A stretch of 64,000 nt of DNA from Hymenobacter busanensis (GCF_008727865.1 NZ_VTWU01000003.1:496001-560000), one strand, 5' to 3'. Shown: positions 1 through 9,275, counted from the stretch's first letter. The notes: generated by a model not told the origin, from the letters alone. Program-made: numbers and translations.

Positions 1-587
1 CCGTCGGCGCCGCCGAGGTAGGCGGCGCGGGTGGCCGAGAGGCCGCCGTCGAAGCCCTGGGCGCGGCGCAGGCCGAACTCCAGAATCTGGTCAGTGGGGC
101 CCACGGCTTCGCGGATGCGGGCGGCTTTGGTGGCAATCAGCGTCTGGAAATTCACCAGCGTGAGCAGGGCCGTTTCCACCAACTGCGCCTGCAGCAGCGG
201 CCCCTGCACCCGAATCAGCGGCTCGTTGCCAAACACCACCGTGCCCTCGGCTACGGCGTCCACGTCGCAGGTGAAGCGCAAGTCGCGCAGGTAGTCGAGG
301 AAGCCTTGTTCGAACAGCTGGCCGCCCCGGCTGCCGCGCAGGCTGCCGAGGTACGTGAGGTCGTCGGCCGAGAAGCGCAGGTTTTCCAGCCAGTCGACAG
401 CGTAGGCTAGGCCGGCCGCCACGGCGTAGCCGCCTTGAAACGGCGCTTTGCGAAAGTAGAGGTGAAACACAGCCTCGCGGTCCTGCATGCCCTGCCGCCA
501 GTAGCCGTAGGCCATCGTGAGCTGGTAGAGGTCGGTGAGCAGGGTAAGGGAAGGACGGTAGAGGGCGGAAAGGGGCTGTTCGGTCAT
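1..587 (-). CDS. pncB: Nicotinate phosphoribosyltransferase, 3' end cut off by the window
   Basis: Reading leftward from an ATG at 585-587 gives an open frame of 195 codons that runs off the left edge. The N-terminus carries the family signature [15 protein letters not shown], followed by the typical [16 protein letters not shown] segment and, further on, [13 protein letters not shown] and [12 protein letters not shown]. This family converts nicotinate and PRPP to nicotinate mononucleotide, the first committed step of NAD salvage, in the cytoplasm. Catalytic residues lying further downstream cannot be judged because the C-terminal half is missing. A TACCTTCC sequence about 23 bases upstream of the ATG resembles the Bacteroidota -7 box. 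The gene is divergent from the M28 peptidase gene. The family call is confident; completeness is unknown. Confidence 0.93.
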   Translation of the reverse strand, partial: MTEQPLSALYRPSLTLLTDLYQLTMAYGYWRQGMQDREAVFHLYFRKAPFQGGYAVAAGLAYAVDWLENLRFSADDLTYLGSLRGSRGGQLFEQGFLDYLRDLRFTCDVDAVAEGTVVFGNEPLIRVQGPLLQAQLVETALLTLVNFQTLIATKAARIREAVGPTDQILEFGLRRAQGFDGGLSATRAAYLGGAD

Positions 588-716
588 GGCGAAAAGCAGC
601 AGTGGACGCGGGAAGGTACGGGAGCCGGCAGAATTCGGCCGGATGCAGCGCCCGCGCCGTCCGCGTTAGCCACGCCGCTCAACGCTACCCTGTGCAACGT
701 TCCCGCCCGCTTCCGC

Positions 717-724
717 TACTTTGC
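717..724 (+). promoter_or_regulatory. Possible -7 box (TACTTTGC) just upstream of the M28 peptidase start
   Basis: TACTTTGC ends four bases before the ATG at 729 and resembles the Bacteroidota -7 consensus TAnnTTTG with one spacer base missing. If used, transcription would begin at or inside the start codon, giving an almost leaderless message. No clear -33 TTG partner is visible, so this is suggestive only. Confidence 0.3.
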
Positions 725-728
725 GCCC

Positions 729-2063
729 ATGAAACGAATTATCCTCGGACTACTCCTGGCCGGGGCCGCGCCGGCCGCCCACGGCCAGCAGGCGGCCAAG
801 CCCGTCAAAACCAAGATTTCGGCCCAGACCATTGAGCGCGTTGAGAAGACGCTGGCCGACGACAAGCTGCGTGGCCGCGCCCTGAACACCGGTTCGGCCG
901 AGGCGGCGCAGTTTCTGGCCGGTGAGTTCAAACGCATCGGTTTGCAGCCGCTGACGGGCCTCACATCGTTTGAGCAAACCTTTCCGGCCTTTGAAGTGCG
1001 CAACGCCGGCTTGCAGGCAACATTGAACGGGGCCCCCGTGGCCGCCGACAACGTGGTACTGATTTCGGGCCAGGAGCAGGTGAGCTGGGCTAGCGGGCAG
1101 AGCGGCGCGCCGCGCGTGGTGGCCATCGGCCCGCAGGCAGATTACCGGAAGGAAGTTGTGCCCTTGCTCTATTCCAAGGAGAACGTGCTGATTCTGCTCG
1201 ACCCGGCGCATGCCCAGCGCTTCAAAGCCCTGGCCAACCGTTTCGGGCGCGGCAGCCAGTTTCACCCCGAAAAGCCCACGCCCAACGCCATTGCCGTGGT
1301 GCTGGCCCCGACGACGCCTACGGCAGACGCTACCTACCAACTAACGGGCAGCACCAGCATCAAGCAGCTGGAAATCAAGAATATCGTGGGCGTGCTGCCT
1401 GGCCGCGACAAGACCAAGGCGGCCGAGCAGGTCGTTTTCTCCGCCCACTACGACCACATCGGTATTCTGCCCGCCGTGGCCGGCGACTCCATTGCCAACG
1501 GCGCCGACGACGACGCCTCCGGCACCACAGCCGTGGTGGCCCTGGCCGAGCACTTCAAGAAAACCAAGCAGAACGCCCGCACGCTCATTTTCGTGGCCTT
1601 CACGGCCGAGGAAATAGGCGGCTTTGGCTCCCAGTACTTCTCCAAGCAGCTCGACCCGGCTAAGGTCACGGCCATGTTCAACATCGAGATGATCGGCAAG
1701 GTGTCGAAGTTCGGCCCCGGCGCAGCGTTCATCACCGGCTTCGACAAGTCCGACTTCGGCCCGATTCTGCAGCGCAACCTGCAGGGCAGCACCTTCAAGT
1801 TCGAGCCCGACCCGTACCCCGAGCAGCAGCTGTTCTACCGCTCCGACAACGCCACGCTGGCTCGCCTGGGGGTGCCCGCCCACAGCATCAGCACCGACCA
1901 GATTCCCACCGACAAGCTCTACCACTCGGTCGATGACGAAGTGGAAAGCCTGGATCTGAAAAACATGACAGCCGTTATCGAGGCCATTGCCGTCAGCGCC
2001 CGCGGCATCGTCGCCGGCACCGATACGCCCACCCGCATCAAGGACGCCGGGGAGCGGAAATAA
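729..2063 (+). CDS. Secreted M28-family zinc aminopeptidase
   Basis: A 444-residue protein. The start at 729 is chosen because it gives a clean signal peptide (MKRIILGLLLAGAAPAAHG) that a longer in-frame opening to 435 would bury. The C-terminal half holds the M28 metal-site motifs: SAHYDHIG, NGADDDASGTTAV, FVAFTAEEIGGFGS with the catalytic Glu and a ligand Glu, FYRSDNATLARLGVPA, and YHSVDDE near the end with the last His. The N-terminal half contains the PA-like insert common in this family. It is expected to act in the periplasm or outside the cell, removing N-terminal residues from peptides with two Zn ions. It ends in a hairpin shared with the convergent small gene. The exact substrate cannot be read from the sequence. 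Confidence 0.9.
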   Translation: MKRIILGLLLAGAAPAAHGQQAAKPVKTKISAQTIERVEKTLADDKLRGRALNTGSAEAAQFLAGEFKRIGLQPLTGLTSFEQTFPAFEVRNAGLQATLNGAPVAADNVVLISGQEQVSWASGQSGAPRVVAIGPQADYRKEVVPLLYSKENVLILLDPAHAQRFKALANRFGRGSQFHPEKPTPNAIAVVLAPTTPTADATYQLTGSTSIKQLEIKNIVGVLPGRDKTKAAEQVVFSAHYDHIGILPAVAGDSIANGADDDASGTTAVVALAEHFKKTKQNARTLIFVAFTAEEIGGFGSQYFSKQLDPAKVTAMFNIEMIGKVSKFGPGAAFITGFDKSDFGPILQRNLQGSTFKFEPDPYPEQQLFYRSDNATLARLGVPAHSISTDQIPTDKLYHSVDDEVESLDLKNMTAVIEAIAVSARGIVAGTDTPTRIKDAGERK

Positions 2064-2080
2064 GTATCCGGTCTTTGCGT

Positions 2081-2117
2081 ATCAGCCACGGTGGCCCGCT
2101 GGGTTACCGTGGCTGAT
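2081..2117. terminator. Bidirectional hairpin between the M28 peptidase gene and the convergent small gene
   Basis: A perfect 12-bp inverted repeat, ATCAGCCACGGT at 2081-2092 against ACCGTGGCTGAT at 2106-2117, with a 13-nt loop. It lies between convergent genes and overlaps the stop codon of the leftward one. There is no marked T tract. Confidence 0.6.
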
Positions 2118-2322
2118 TGCGTTTGGCGACTGCGGCCAGCTGCTGGTCGATATCGGCGGCGCCCTCAACGCACCATTGCAACAGTGCCGGCAGGTCTTGG
2201 CCGGTAGTCTCCACTACGTTTCCGTGGGCATTACGGAGTTGCACCTTGTACACGTTGTTGGAAACCTCTTCGTACCACAGTTTCCAGCCCGTAGGGAGTG
2301 TCCAGTTTTCTGTTGTTTTCAT
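2104..2322 (-). CDS. Small hypothetical protein, 72 residues
   Basis: A short leftward ORF. The start at 2322 (MKTTENWTLPTGW) is preferred over an ATG 11 codons upstream. The protein is soluble-looking, Trp-rich at the N-terminus (WTLPTGWKLWYEEV), then a beta-rich segment (VYKVQLRNAHGNVVETTG) and an amphipathic helix. I recognise this style of small protein from Hymenobacter genomes but no function is known to me. It converges on the M28 gene and shares its terminator hairpin, and its upstream region abuts the efflux-operon control element at 2368. It could be a genuine gene or a chance frame; the balanced amino-acid content and the terminator favour a gene. Confidence 0.55.
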   Translation of the reverse strand: MKTTENWTLPTGWKLWYEEVSNNVYKVQLRNAHGNVVETTGQDLPALLQWCVEGAADIDQQLAAVAKRNQPR

Positions 2323-2367
2323 CGGGCCAGTGGTAGGAAATGCACGTGTGAACATACGCAGCGGCTC

Positions 2368-2402
2368 CCATTCATTACCGAACAGACTGTCCAGAACCGG
2401 AC
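2368..2402 (+). promoter_or_regulatory. Upstream activator site of efflux block 1 (copy 1 of a 35-bp element)
   Basis: The element reads CCATTCATTACCGAACA, three bases, TGTCCA, four bases, CGGAC. Its right half is an inverted repeat, TGTCC-N6-GGACA. The same 35-bp layout recurs at 11266-11300 before efflux block 2, with identity in the CCATTCATT, CCGAACA, TGTCCA and CGGAC segments. In both places the element ends 66 bp before a -24/-12-like box. The likely binder is the NtrC-type activator encoded at 16404, which is inference. Confidence 0.75.
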
Positions 2403-2468
2403 AGCTTTTACCTGTGCACTAATGCATAATTTAATCATAAACGATTAATTGCTAAATGATTACATGTT

Positions 2469-2485
2469 TGGCATTGCGCTTGGCT
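2469..2485 (+). promoter_or_regulatory. Sigma-54-like -24/-12 promoter of efflux block 1
   Basis: TGGCATTGCGCTTGGCT resembles the sigma-54 consensus TGGCACG-N4-TTGC, with a TTGGC rather than TTGC -12 element. The box 11367-11383 before block 2 has the same TGGCA-N7-TTGGCT form. The adaptor ATG lies 36 bp downstream. Confidence 0.65.
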
Positions 2486-2520
2486 ATACCCCATAGCACA
2501 AGTACCAATACCGAACGAAA

Positions 2521-3768
2521 ATGGACAGAGCTATTTCCCCCGCCATTCAGGCCCAGCGCCGCCGCCGCCGCTGGCTGACCGTTGCGGCCGTGCTGCTGGT
2601 AGCCGTGGCAGGGTTGTGGGCGTTTCGCGGGGCGCTGCGCCCGAGCATTGCGGCCGAGCAGCTGCTGACGGCCCGCGTGGAGCCCGGCGACGTGGAAGCC
2701 TCCCTCACCGCCACCGGCCTCATCATTCCGGCCCGCGAGGCGGTCATCACCAGCCCGGTGCAGTCCACCATTCGGCGGGTGAACCTGGCGGTAGGCGCGA
2801 AGGTGCAGCCGGGGCAGGCCATTTTGGAGCTCGACAAGGAGCAAACCAACACGGCCCTGGCCAAGCTGCAGGACGAGCAGCTGCAGAACCGCAACAAATC
2901 GACGCAGCTGCAGCTCACGCTAGCCCACAGCCTCACCGATCTGGTGTCGCAGGAGAAGGTGCAGCGCGAGAAAGTGCGCAGCCTGCAATCGGCCCTGCGC
3001 GACGAGCAGTACCTGCTGAAAGTGGGCAGCGGCACCCAGGAAAGCGTGCGGCAGGCCGAGCTGACGCTCAAGATTGCCGAGCTGGAGCTGCAGCGCCTCG
3101 CCGACCAGATTCGGAACCAACGGCAGGCCAACGTGGCCGACGAGCAGGAGCTGCGCTACACCATGCAGATTCAGGACCGCACCATCGGCGAGCTGGCCCA
3201 AAAGCTGCGCCAGTCGAGCATTTCGGCCGAGCAGGCCGGCGTGCTCACCTGGGTCAACGAAGACATCGGCTCGACGGTGAACCAAGGCCAGGTAATTGCC
3301 CGCGTGGCCGACCTAAGCTCGTTCCGGGTGCGCGGCACCATTGCCGACGCCTACGCCGACTCCCTGCACCTGGGCGACGCCGTAGTGGTGCGCCTGAACG
3401 GGACGGATTTGCGCGGCGCGGTGAGCAGCATCAGCCCGGCCGTGGAGAAAGGGGTGGTGACGTTTTACGTGGCCCTCGACGACAACCACCACCCGGTATT
3501 GCGCCCCAACCTGCGCGCCGACGTGTTTGTGGTGACGCGCAGCCACCGCCGCGTGCTGCGGGTGAAAAACGGCCCCTTCTTCCAGGGCGGCCACGAGCAG
3601 CCGGTGTTTGTGGTGCAGGGTGGCAAAGCCGTGCGCCGTACCGCCCGCTTCGGCGACTCCAACTTCGACTACGTGCAGGTGCTGAGCGGTCTGCAGGCCG
3701 GCGACGAGCTGTTGCTCATCGACACGAAGAGCTACGAGGAAGCCCCCGAGCTGACCATCAAGCGCTAA
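2521..3768 (+). CDS. Periplasmic adaptor (membrane-fusion protein) of an ABC efflux system
   Basis: A 415-residue HlyD/MacA-type adaptor. It has a short cytoplasmic arm with an RRRRR stop-transfer run, one membrane anchor at about 18-35, then a split lipoyl/biotinyl-like domain (about 60-105 and 238-275, with VQPGQAILELDKEQ and VNQGQVIARVADLSSF), a long heptad-rich coiled-coil hairpin between them, and a C-terminal beta-barrel/membrane-proximal part. Such adaptors link an inner-membrane pump to a TolC-type channel. The TolC-like gene follows after 36 bp, and the ATPase and permeases lie in block 2 about 8 kb away under a matching control element. The exported compound is unknown. Confidence 0.9.
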   Translation: MDRAISPAIQAQRRRRRWLTVAAVLLVAVAGLWAFRGALRPSIAAEQLLTARVEPGDVEASLTATGLIIPAREAVITSPVQSTIRRVNLAVGAKVQPGQAILELDKEQTNTALAKLQDEQLQNRNKSTQLQLTLAHSLTDLVSQEKVQREKVRSLQSALRDEQYLLKVGSGTQESVRQAELTLKIAELELQRLADQIRNQRQANVADEQELRYTMQIQDRTIGELAQKLRQSSISAEQAGVLTWVNEDIGSTVNQGQVIARVADLSSFRVRGTIADAYADSLHLGDAVVVRLNGTDLRGAVSSISPAVEKGVVTFYVALDDNHHPVLRPNLRADVFVVTRSHRRVLRVKNGPFFQGGHEQPVFVVQGGKAVRRTARFGDSNFDYVQVLSGLQAGDELLLIDTKSYEEAPELTIKR

Positions 3769-3804
3769 CCCGTGCCCTCCCTTACGCCCGTTCCTTTCTG
3801 CGCT

Positions 3805-5319
3805 ATGAAACGCCTCTCAACCCTGCTCTACTCCCTGCTGCTGGTCTTTTTGCTGGTGGTGGGCGCAGTGCTGGCGCTGCTGCTCACCACGCTGGCGGCC
3901 GCCGCTCAGCCCCATCAACCGACGGCCGCCTCGCTCACCCTGCCCCAGGTGATTGAGCTGACGCTGGCCCAGTCGTCGGTGGCCAAGCAAGTGCAAACCA
4001 ACCGCGAAACCAGCCTGTGGCAGTACCGCTCGTTTCGGGCCGACTACAAGCCGCAGCTGGCGCTGGAAGGCACGCTGCCCAACTACAGCCGCACCATCAC
4101 GCCCGTCACGCAGCAAGATGGCAGCACGGCCTTCCGCTACGTGCGCATCAACAACAGCTACCTCGGCACCACCGTCAGCCAGAACATCGGCCTGACGGGC
4201 GGCAAAGTCACCATCGGTTCGTACCTGCAGCGCTTCGACAACTTCGAGGGCAACCGGCAGCGGCTCTACAACAGCAACCCCATTTCCCTGGGCCTGACGC
4301 AGCCCATCGGCGGCTTCAACGCCCTGGTGTGGGCCAAGCGCATCGAGCCGCTGCGCTTCGAAGAGTCGCAGCGGCAGTACGTGGAGGAGCGCGAAACCAT
4401 TGCGCGCCGCGTGACGGAGCTGTATTTCGACGTGCTGCAGCAGCAGGTGAATGCCGCCGTGGCCCGCCAAAACCGCGAAGCCAGCCAGGACCTGCTGCGC
4501 ATGGGCCGCGAAAAAGACAAGCTGGGCCGCATTTCGGAAAACGACCTGCTGCTGCTCGAGCAAAACCTGCTGAACGCCCAGCAAGCCGAAGTGCAGGCCA
4601 CCGTGGACGCCCAGAACGCCGCCCTGCAGCTGAAAGGCTACACCGGCTTGACCGTGGACGCCGCCCACGCCCTAGCCGTGCCCGCGGCTGCCGCCACCCT
4701 GGCCGTGAACCCCGACGACGCCCTAGCCCATGCTCGGCAGTACCGGCGCGAGCCGCTGAGCTTCCGGCGGCGCCTGCTGGAGGCCGAGCGGGGCGTGGCC
4801 CAGGCCAAGGGCAGCACCGGCCTGCAAGCCAGCCTCACGGCCTCCTTCGGCCTCACCAGCAGCGCCGACGACCTGATGAACAGCTACGTGAACCCCAACA
4901 ACCAGCAGCAGGTGCGCCTCGGCTTTGCCATGCCCATCGTGGACTGGGGCAAGACGCGCGCCGTAGTGAAAACCGCCCAGCTCAGCCGCCAGCAGGTGCA
5001 GTACACCGTGGAGCAGGAGCAGCTGACCTTCGAGCAGCAGGTGCTGAGCCAGGCCGCCCAGGTAGCGGCTTTGGGCCAGCAGCTGGCCCTGGCCGCCCGC
5101 GCCGATTCGCTGGCCCAGCGCCGCTACACCATCACCCGCGCCACCTACCAGGTGGGCCGCATCAGCCTCACCGACCTCAACATTGCCCAGCAGGATAAGG
5201 ACCGCGCCACACGCGCCTACATTGCCGCCCTGCGCGCCTGCTGGGTGGCCTATTACCAGCTCCGCACCCTCACGCTGTACGATTTCGAGCGCGGGCAGCC
5301 GCTGCTGGCGGCGCAGTAG
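3805..5319 (+). CDS. TolC-family outer-membrane efflux channel
   Basis: A 504-residue protein. The start at 3805 gives a signal sequence with a long hydrophobic core (LLYSLLLVFLLVVGAVLALL) ending near AAAAQ. The body shows the duplicated outer-membrane-factor pattern: TLPQVIELTLAQSS at the start of the mature protein, alternating coiled-coil helices (for example QQQVNAAVARQNREASQDLL and QEQLTFEQQVLSQAAQVA) and strand segments, with IADWGK-like MPIVDWGKTRAVV. It would form the outer-membrane tunnel receiving substrate from the adaptor encoded just upstream. A possible GTG start 11 codons earlier is less likely. Its stop lies only 20 bp from the convergent beta-barrel gene. Confidence 0.9.
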   Translation: MKRLSTLLYSLLLVFLLVVGAVLALLLTTLAAAAQPHQPTAASLTLPQVIELTLAQSSVAKQVQTNRETSLWQYRSFRADYKPQLALEGTLPNYSRTITPVTQQDGSTAFRYVRINNSYLGTTVSQNIGLTGGKVTIGSYLQRFDNFEGNRQRLYNSNPISLGLTQPIGGFNALVWAKRIEPLRFEESQRQYVEERETIARRVTELYFDVLQQQVNAAVARQNREASQDLLRMGREKDKLGRISENDLLLLEQNLLNAQQAEVQATVDAQNAALQLKGYTGLTVDAAHALAVPAAAATLAVNPDDALAHARQYRREPLSFRRRLLEAERGVAQAKGSTGLQASLTASFGLTSSADDLMNSYVNPNNQQQVRLGFAMPIVDWGKTRAVVKTAQLSRQQVQYTVEQEQLTFEQQVLSQAAQVAALGQQLALAARADSLAQRRYTITRATYQVGRISLTDLNIAQQDKDRATRAYIAALRACWVAYYQLRTLTLYDFERGQPLLAAQ

Positions 5320-5338
5320 GCCGTTTGAATACACAGCT

Positions 5339-5998
5339 TCAGAAACGATACCCGACCTGAAGGCTGCGGGCCGACGTGACCTGGGCTTCGGTGAGAAAGG
5401 TCCATTGCCGGTTGGGGTCTTTGGGTGCGCCAGGGTTGGCATTTACATCCAGGCCCAGCGCACATTCCAGCAAGAAGCGTGGGCCTAGTCGAAACTGATA
5501 GCCCAACCGGCACGATACCGGCGTGTGGATTTCGGTAAAGGAATCGGCCACGCCTGGAAAACTTGCATAATCCCGCCAGAAGTTTTCGTAGGCTACCCCT
5601 ATGCCCAAACCTGCATAGAGGCCCGTAAGAGCCTGCTTGCCAGGCAAAGCATAGTAGCGAATCTGTGCTTCGGCCACCAGGCTGGTGTATTCCCGTTTAC
5701 CTTCTGTTAACACGGTTACGGTCTGAGTCGCGGGGTCGTAGGAGCCAATCTGGATTGGCGTAGCGTAGTATCGGCCTCCCAGACTAAAAGCACTGCTGAT
5801 GCGGCCCTTAATGACTTGCTCGTATGTAATGGCAAGGTGGGGGCCTCCAAACTGAACAATCCGGCCACCGGCCTTCAGCGCACGTATCCGCGGCTTAGTG
5901 ACATGTAGAGTGTCGTTTGGTGTGGCGGCTTGCGCCTCGCCCATGCCGGTGCAAAGAAACGCGCAAAACGTGAGGCTCGCAGGTAGAAGGACGTGCAT
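5339..5998 (-). CDS. Outer-membrane beta-barrel protein, about 220 residues
   Basis: A leftward gene for a secreted small barrel. The ATG at 5998 is taken as start (a TTG three codons upstream is an alternative); it gives a signal peptide ending near GEAQA. Alternating short strands rich in Gly, Tyr and Phe follow (for example GLYAGLGIGVAYENFW), and the protein ends in LQVGYRF, a terminal Phe typical of BAM-assembled outer-membrane proteins. It has fewer Arg/Ala-rich GC codons than its neighbours. It has no obvious partner and faces the TolC gene tail to tail. Function unknown; outer-membrane location is well supported. Confidence 0.75.
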   Translation of the reverse strand: MHVLLPASLTFCAFLCTGMGEAQAATPNDTLHVTKPRIRALKAGGRIVQFGGPHLAITYEQVIKGRISSAFSLGGRYYATPIQIGSYDPATQTVTVLTEGKREYTSLVAEAQIRYYALPGKQALTGLYAGLGIGVAYENFWRDYASFPGVADSFTEIHTPVSCRLGYQFRLGPRFLLECALGLDVNANPGAPKDPNRQWTFLTEAQVTSARSLQVGYRF

Positions 5999-6103
5999 GT
6001 AGTACAACAGATAAGTTACCGATGATGCAGCTTCTCAACGGGCACAGCTTCTCCCTATTGCCAAGGGCAATAAAACAACTGCACACGTCCTGTTGCCGCT
6101 ACG

Positions 6104-9100
6104 CTATTCGAACCAGTATACCGTGAAGCGGGTGCCCTGGCCCACGGTGCTTTCCACGGCGAGGTGGCCGCCGTTGCTGCTCACAATGCGCTGCACCAGG
6201 TGCAGGCCCAGGCCCGTGCCGGCAATGTGCGGGTGCTGCCGCTCAAACAGACGGAACCCGGCTTTCAGGCCCTTGGGCAGGCGCATGCCCAGGCCGTTGT
6301 CCACCACCACCAGCACGGGGTGGCCTGCGTCGGAGAGGGCGCTGGTGAGCTGAATGCGCGCCGGCTGGCCGGCACGGGTGTACTTGAGCGCGTTGCTGAT
6401 GAGGTTGTGCAGCACGCTACGCAGGTTGGCGCGGTTGTACACCAGGGTAGGCGCCGCCGCAAAGTCGAGGCTGATGCGGGCGTCGGCGGCCGCTACCTGC
6501 GCCTGCAGGCCCAACAGCACCTCGTCGGCTACGCTTTGCAGGGCCACGGGCGCCGTGCCGCCGGCGTGGCGCTGGGCCTGCACGGTGGTGGTGAGGTCGA
6601 ACAAGGTGGTGTCGAGCTGTTGCAGGGCTTGGTCGACCATGTGCAGCAGCTGCTCCTGCTCGGGGTCGGCGAAGGTGGCCGAGCGGCGCAGCTCGCCAAA
6701 GAGGCCGGTGAGGTTGTGCAGGGGCTGGCGCAAATCGTGCGAGGCGGTGTACACGAAGTTGTCCAGCTGGCGGTTGGTGCTGGCCAGCTCGTCGTATTGC
6801 CCTTGCAGCACTTGCTGCAGGCGGGTTTGGTCGTCCACGTCGGTGCAGGAGCCAAACCAGCGCGGGCCGCGGCTGTCGGAGAGCTGGCGGGCCCGAATGA
6901 GGTGCCAGCGGTACTGCCCGTCGTGGCGGCGCAGGCGGAACGTGCCGTCGTAACTGTCGCCGGTGCGCACGCAGTGCACCCAGCGGCGGGAGGCTGCGGG
7001 CTGCTCCGAAGGTTCGAGCAGGGCAATCCAGCCGGTGGGGCCCAGCTCGGCCACCGAGAGGCCGGTGTAGTCGGCCGCCCGCTGGTTGTAGTAGTCGATG
7101 AAACCGGCCGCGTTGGCCGTCCAGATCATCTGCGGAATGCTCTCGGCCAGAAACCGCAGCTCGGCTTCGCCCCGGCGCAGGGTTTCAGCCAGCTCGCGCT
7201 GGTCGTGCACGTCGGTCACGGCGCCGTGCCAGCGCACGGGGAGGCCGGCCACGTCGAACTCGGGCACGCCGCGGCTCAGCAGCCAGCGGTGCTGCCCGTC
7301 GTAGCGGCGCAGGCGGTACTCGTAGCTCCAGCTCACGCCAGCGGCGCGGGCCGCGGCCGACTGGGCCAGCACGCGCAGCCGGTCGTCGGGGTGAATGAGC
7401 ACGGGCCACATGGCGCCCACATCGGCGGTGGGGGGCTGGCCGGTGAAGTAGTACCACTGCGGGCTCACGTACTCCACGTGGCCTTCGGCGTCGGTGGTGT
7501 AGGTAATTTGCGGGGCGGTTTCGGTGAGCACGCGCAGGCGGGCGTCCTGGCGGCGGGTTTCCACGGCCAGCCGGTCGGCGCGCTGGCGGGTTTCTTCCTG
7601 CAGCGTTACGTCCACGGCAAACACCAACAGGCCCCGCACGTGGTCATCGGCGTTGCGCAAGGGCTGCAGGGTGAAATCGAAATAGCGCAGACTGGGTTCT
7701 TCGGCCGTGGGGTTGGGCACGACCAGGTGGTAGGCCTTGGCCACAAACAGGCGCCCGGTCGCAAACACCTGCCGCATCACGTCCAGCAAATCGGCGGCAA
7801 TGGGCGCCAGGGCGTCGGCTACCGACTCGCCCAGCGGCGTGTGGCCGCCCAGCAGGGCCTGCATGGGCTCGTTCACAAACTCGTAGCGCAGCTCGGGGCC
7901 CAGCAAGGTGGCTATGCCGGCCGGCACTTCCTTCAAAATCTCGTGCAGCTGGCGGTCGGTGGCGCGTAGCTGCTCGTCGAAGAGCCGGGCCGTGTGCACG
8001 TCGGTGGCCGAGCCGTACCACTGCCGGATGTCGCCGGAGTCTTCGCGAATGGGCACCACGCGCACCAAATGCCAGCGGTAGAGGCCGTCGTGGCGGCGGA
8101 AGCGCAGTTCCCGTTCCCAGGCATCGGTGGCGGTGGCCAGGGCCGCCTGCATATCGGCCTGGTCGTCGGGGTGCACGGCCTGGAGGTAACCGGTGCCCAG
8201 CGCCCGGGCCTTGGTGTGGCCGGTGTAAGCGTGCCACTGCGGCGAGAGGTAGGTAATCTGCCGCTGGGCGTCGGCAATGAAGGTGATGAGCGGCAGGGCC
8301 TCGGTCATCACGCGCACCTGCTGGTCGCGGTGGCGGATGGTGTTGTCGAGGGCCTTCACCTGGCGCCGGATCTGCATCCGCTCGGTCACGTCGGCGGCGT
8401 ACATGAGCACGCCCACGGGCGGGCCGTTGCCGTCGCGCAGCGGGCCGTAGTAGAGGTCGAAATAGCGGGTGTCCTCCGGCGAATCGGTGGTCTGAAACGG
8501 CGCCGGAAAATCGGTAACGGCGAAGGGCTGGCCGGTGCGGTACACTTCGTCGATGCGGTGCAGCAGCCCGGACGTGACCAGCTCGGGCAGGGCCTCGGCC
8601 ACGGGCACGCCCAGGTGGGGCCGCCCGGCCAGCAGCTCGGTCATGGCCGGGCTGGCGTAGGCCTGCACGTGGTTGGGGCCGATGAGGGCCGACAGGTAGC
8701 CCGGCAACTGATCGAGCAGAAACTGCAGCTGCGCCAGGCGCGGAGCCAGCGGCGACACCAGGGTAGAGGCCGCGGCTTCGGCCAGCACCGGATGGGCCGT
8801 GCACAGCGCCCAGGCCCCGGCCGGGGCCAGCCGGCACTGCAGCTGCCACCACGGCAGGTGGGTTGGTTCGGCGTTCGGCGGAAGCGGGAAGAACACGGGC
8901 TTGCTGCCGTCGGGGGTGGGCTGGCCCGCAAAAGCGTCTAGCGCGGCCGTGCACCAGCCGGCGCCCAACGCGCCCAGCGCCTCCAGCCCTTCAATGGGCT
9001 GGTCAAGCAGCTCGGCTTCGGTGAGGCCGCTCAGCGTCAGCAGGGCTTCCGACACGGCCAAAATACGTCCGTCGGGTGCCAGCGCAAGGGCCGGGAGGGG

Positions 9101-9145
9101 CTGCGCAGCAAACAGGAAGGCGAAATCGGACGAGTTGGGAAGCAT
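6104..9145 (-). CDS. Cytoplasmic multi-PAS hybrid-free sensor histidine kinase
   Basis: A 1013-residue kinase with no membrane segment. The start at 9145 (MLPNSSDFAFLF) is preferred to one 29 codons upstream because it begins exactly at the first PAS domain. I count six PAS units, several followed by PAC segments (WYGSATDVHTARL, WHGAVTDVHDQREL, WFGSCTDVDDQTRL). The C-terminus has a HisKA domain with YTASHDLRQPLHN, the N box NLISNALKY, the G1 box VVDNGLGM, an F box and the G2 box GTGLGLHLVQRIV. No receiver domain is fused. It lies directly downstream of the BLUF gene on the same strand with a 130-bp gap. The ligand or chromophore of the PAS domains cannot be told from the sequence. Confidence 0.92.
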   Translation of the reverse strand: MLPNSSDFAFLFAAQPLPALALAPDGRILAVSEALLTLSGLTEAELLDQPIEGLEALGALGAGWCTAALDAFAGQPTPDGSKPVFFPLPPNAEPTHLPWWQLQCRLAPAGAWALCTAHPVLAEAAASTLVSPLAPRLAQLQFLLDQLPGYLSALIGPNHVQAYASPAMTELLAGRPHLGVPVAEALPELVTSGLLHRIDEVYRTGQPFAVTDFPAPFQTTDSPEDTRYFDLYYGPLRDGNGPPVGVLMYAADVTERMQIRRQVKALDNTIRHRDQQVRVMTEALPLITFIADAQRQITYLSPQWHAYTGHTKARALGTGYLQAVHPDDQADMQAALATATDAWERELRFRRHDGLYRWHLVRVVPIREDSGDIRQWYGSATDVHTARLFDEQLRATDRQLHEILKEVPAGIATLLGPELRYEFVNEPMQALLGGHTPLGESVADALAPIAADLLDVMRQVFATGRLFVAKAYHLVVPNPTAEEPSLRYFDFTLQPLRNADDHVRGLLVFAVDVTLQEETRQRADRLAVETRRQDARLRVLTETAPQITYTTDAEGHVEYVSPQWYYFTGQPPTADVGAMWPVLIHPDDRLRVLAQSAAARAAGVSWSYEYRLRRYDGQHRWLLSRGVPEFDVAGLPVRWHGAVTDVHDQRELAETLRRGEAELRFLAESIPQMIWTANAAGFIDYYNQRAADYTGLSVAELGPTGWIALLEPSEQPAASRRWVHCVRTGDSYDGTFRLRRHDGQYRWHLIRARQLSDSRGPRWFGSCTDVDDQTRLQQVLQGQYDELASTNRQLDNFVYTASHDLRQPLHNLTGLFGELRRSATFADPEQEQLLHMVDQALQQLDTTLFDLTTTVQAQRHAGGTAPVALQSVADEVLLGLQAQVAAADARISLDFAAAPTLVYNRANLRSVLHNLISNALKYTRAGQPARIQLTSALSDAGHPVLVVVDNGLGMRLPKGLKAGFRLFERQHPHIAGTGLGLHLVQRIVSSNGGHLAVESTVGQGTRFTVYWFE

Positions 9146-9182
9146 GAGCCTGGCAACAGATACTGGAACGACTACCGACGCA

Positions 9183-9202
9183 ACCGCGTGCCACCACGCG
9201 GT
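9183..9202. repeat. Short palindrome upstream of the PAS kinase
   Basis: ACCGCGTG at 9183-9190 pairs perfectly with CACGCGGT at 9195-9202 across a 4-nt loop, about 40 bp upstream of the kinase start. It could be an operator or a weak hairpin ending the BLUF message. Confidence 0.35.
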
Positions 9203-9248
9203 TTTCGGCCCACAACGCTTAAGGAAGGGCAAATGGTTCGGGGGAAAT

Positions 9249-9270
9249 CCTCGCGCGCCCGGCCGCGAGG
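9249..9270 (-). terminator. Weak GC-rich hairpin after the BLUF gene
   Basis: CCTCGCG at 9249-9255 pairs with CGCGAGG at 9264-9270. It sits a few bases beyond the BLUF stop codon, but no T run follows, so read-through into the PAS kinase is plausible. Confidence 0.3.
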
Positions 9271-9275
9271 CGGAG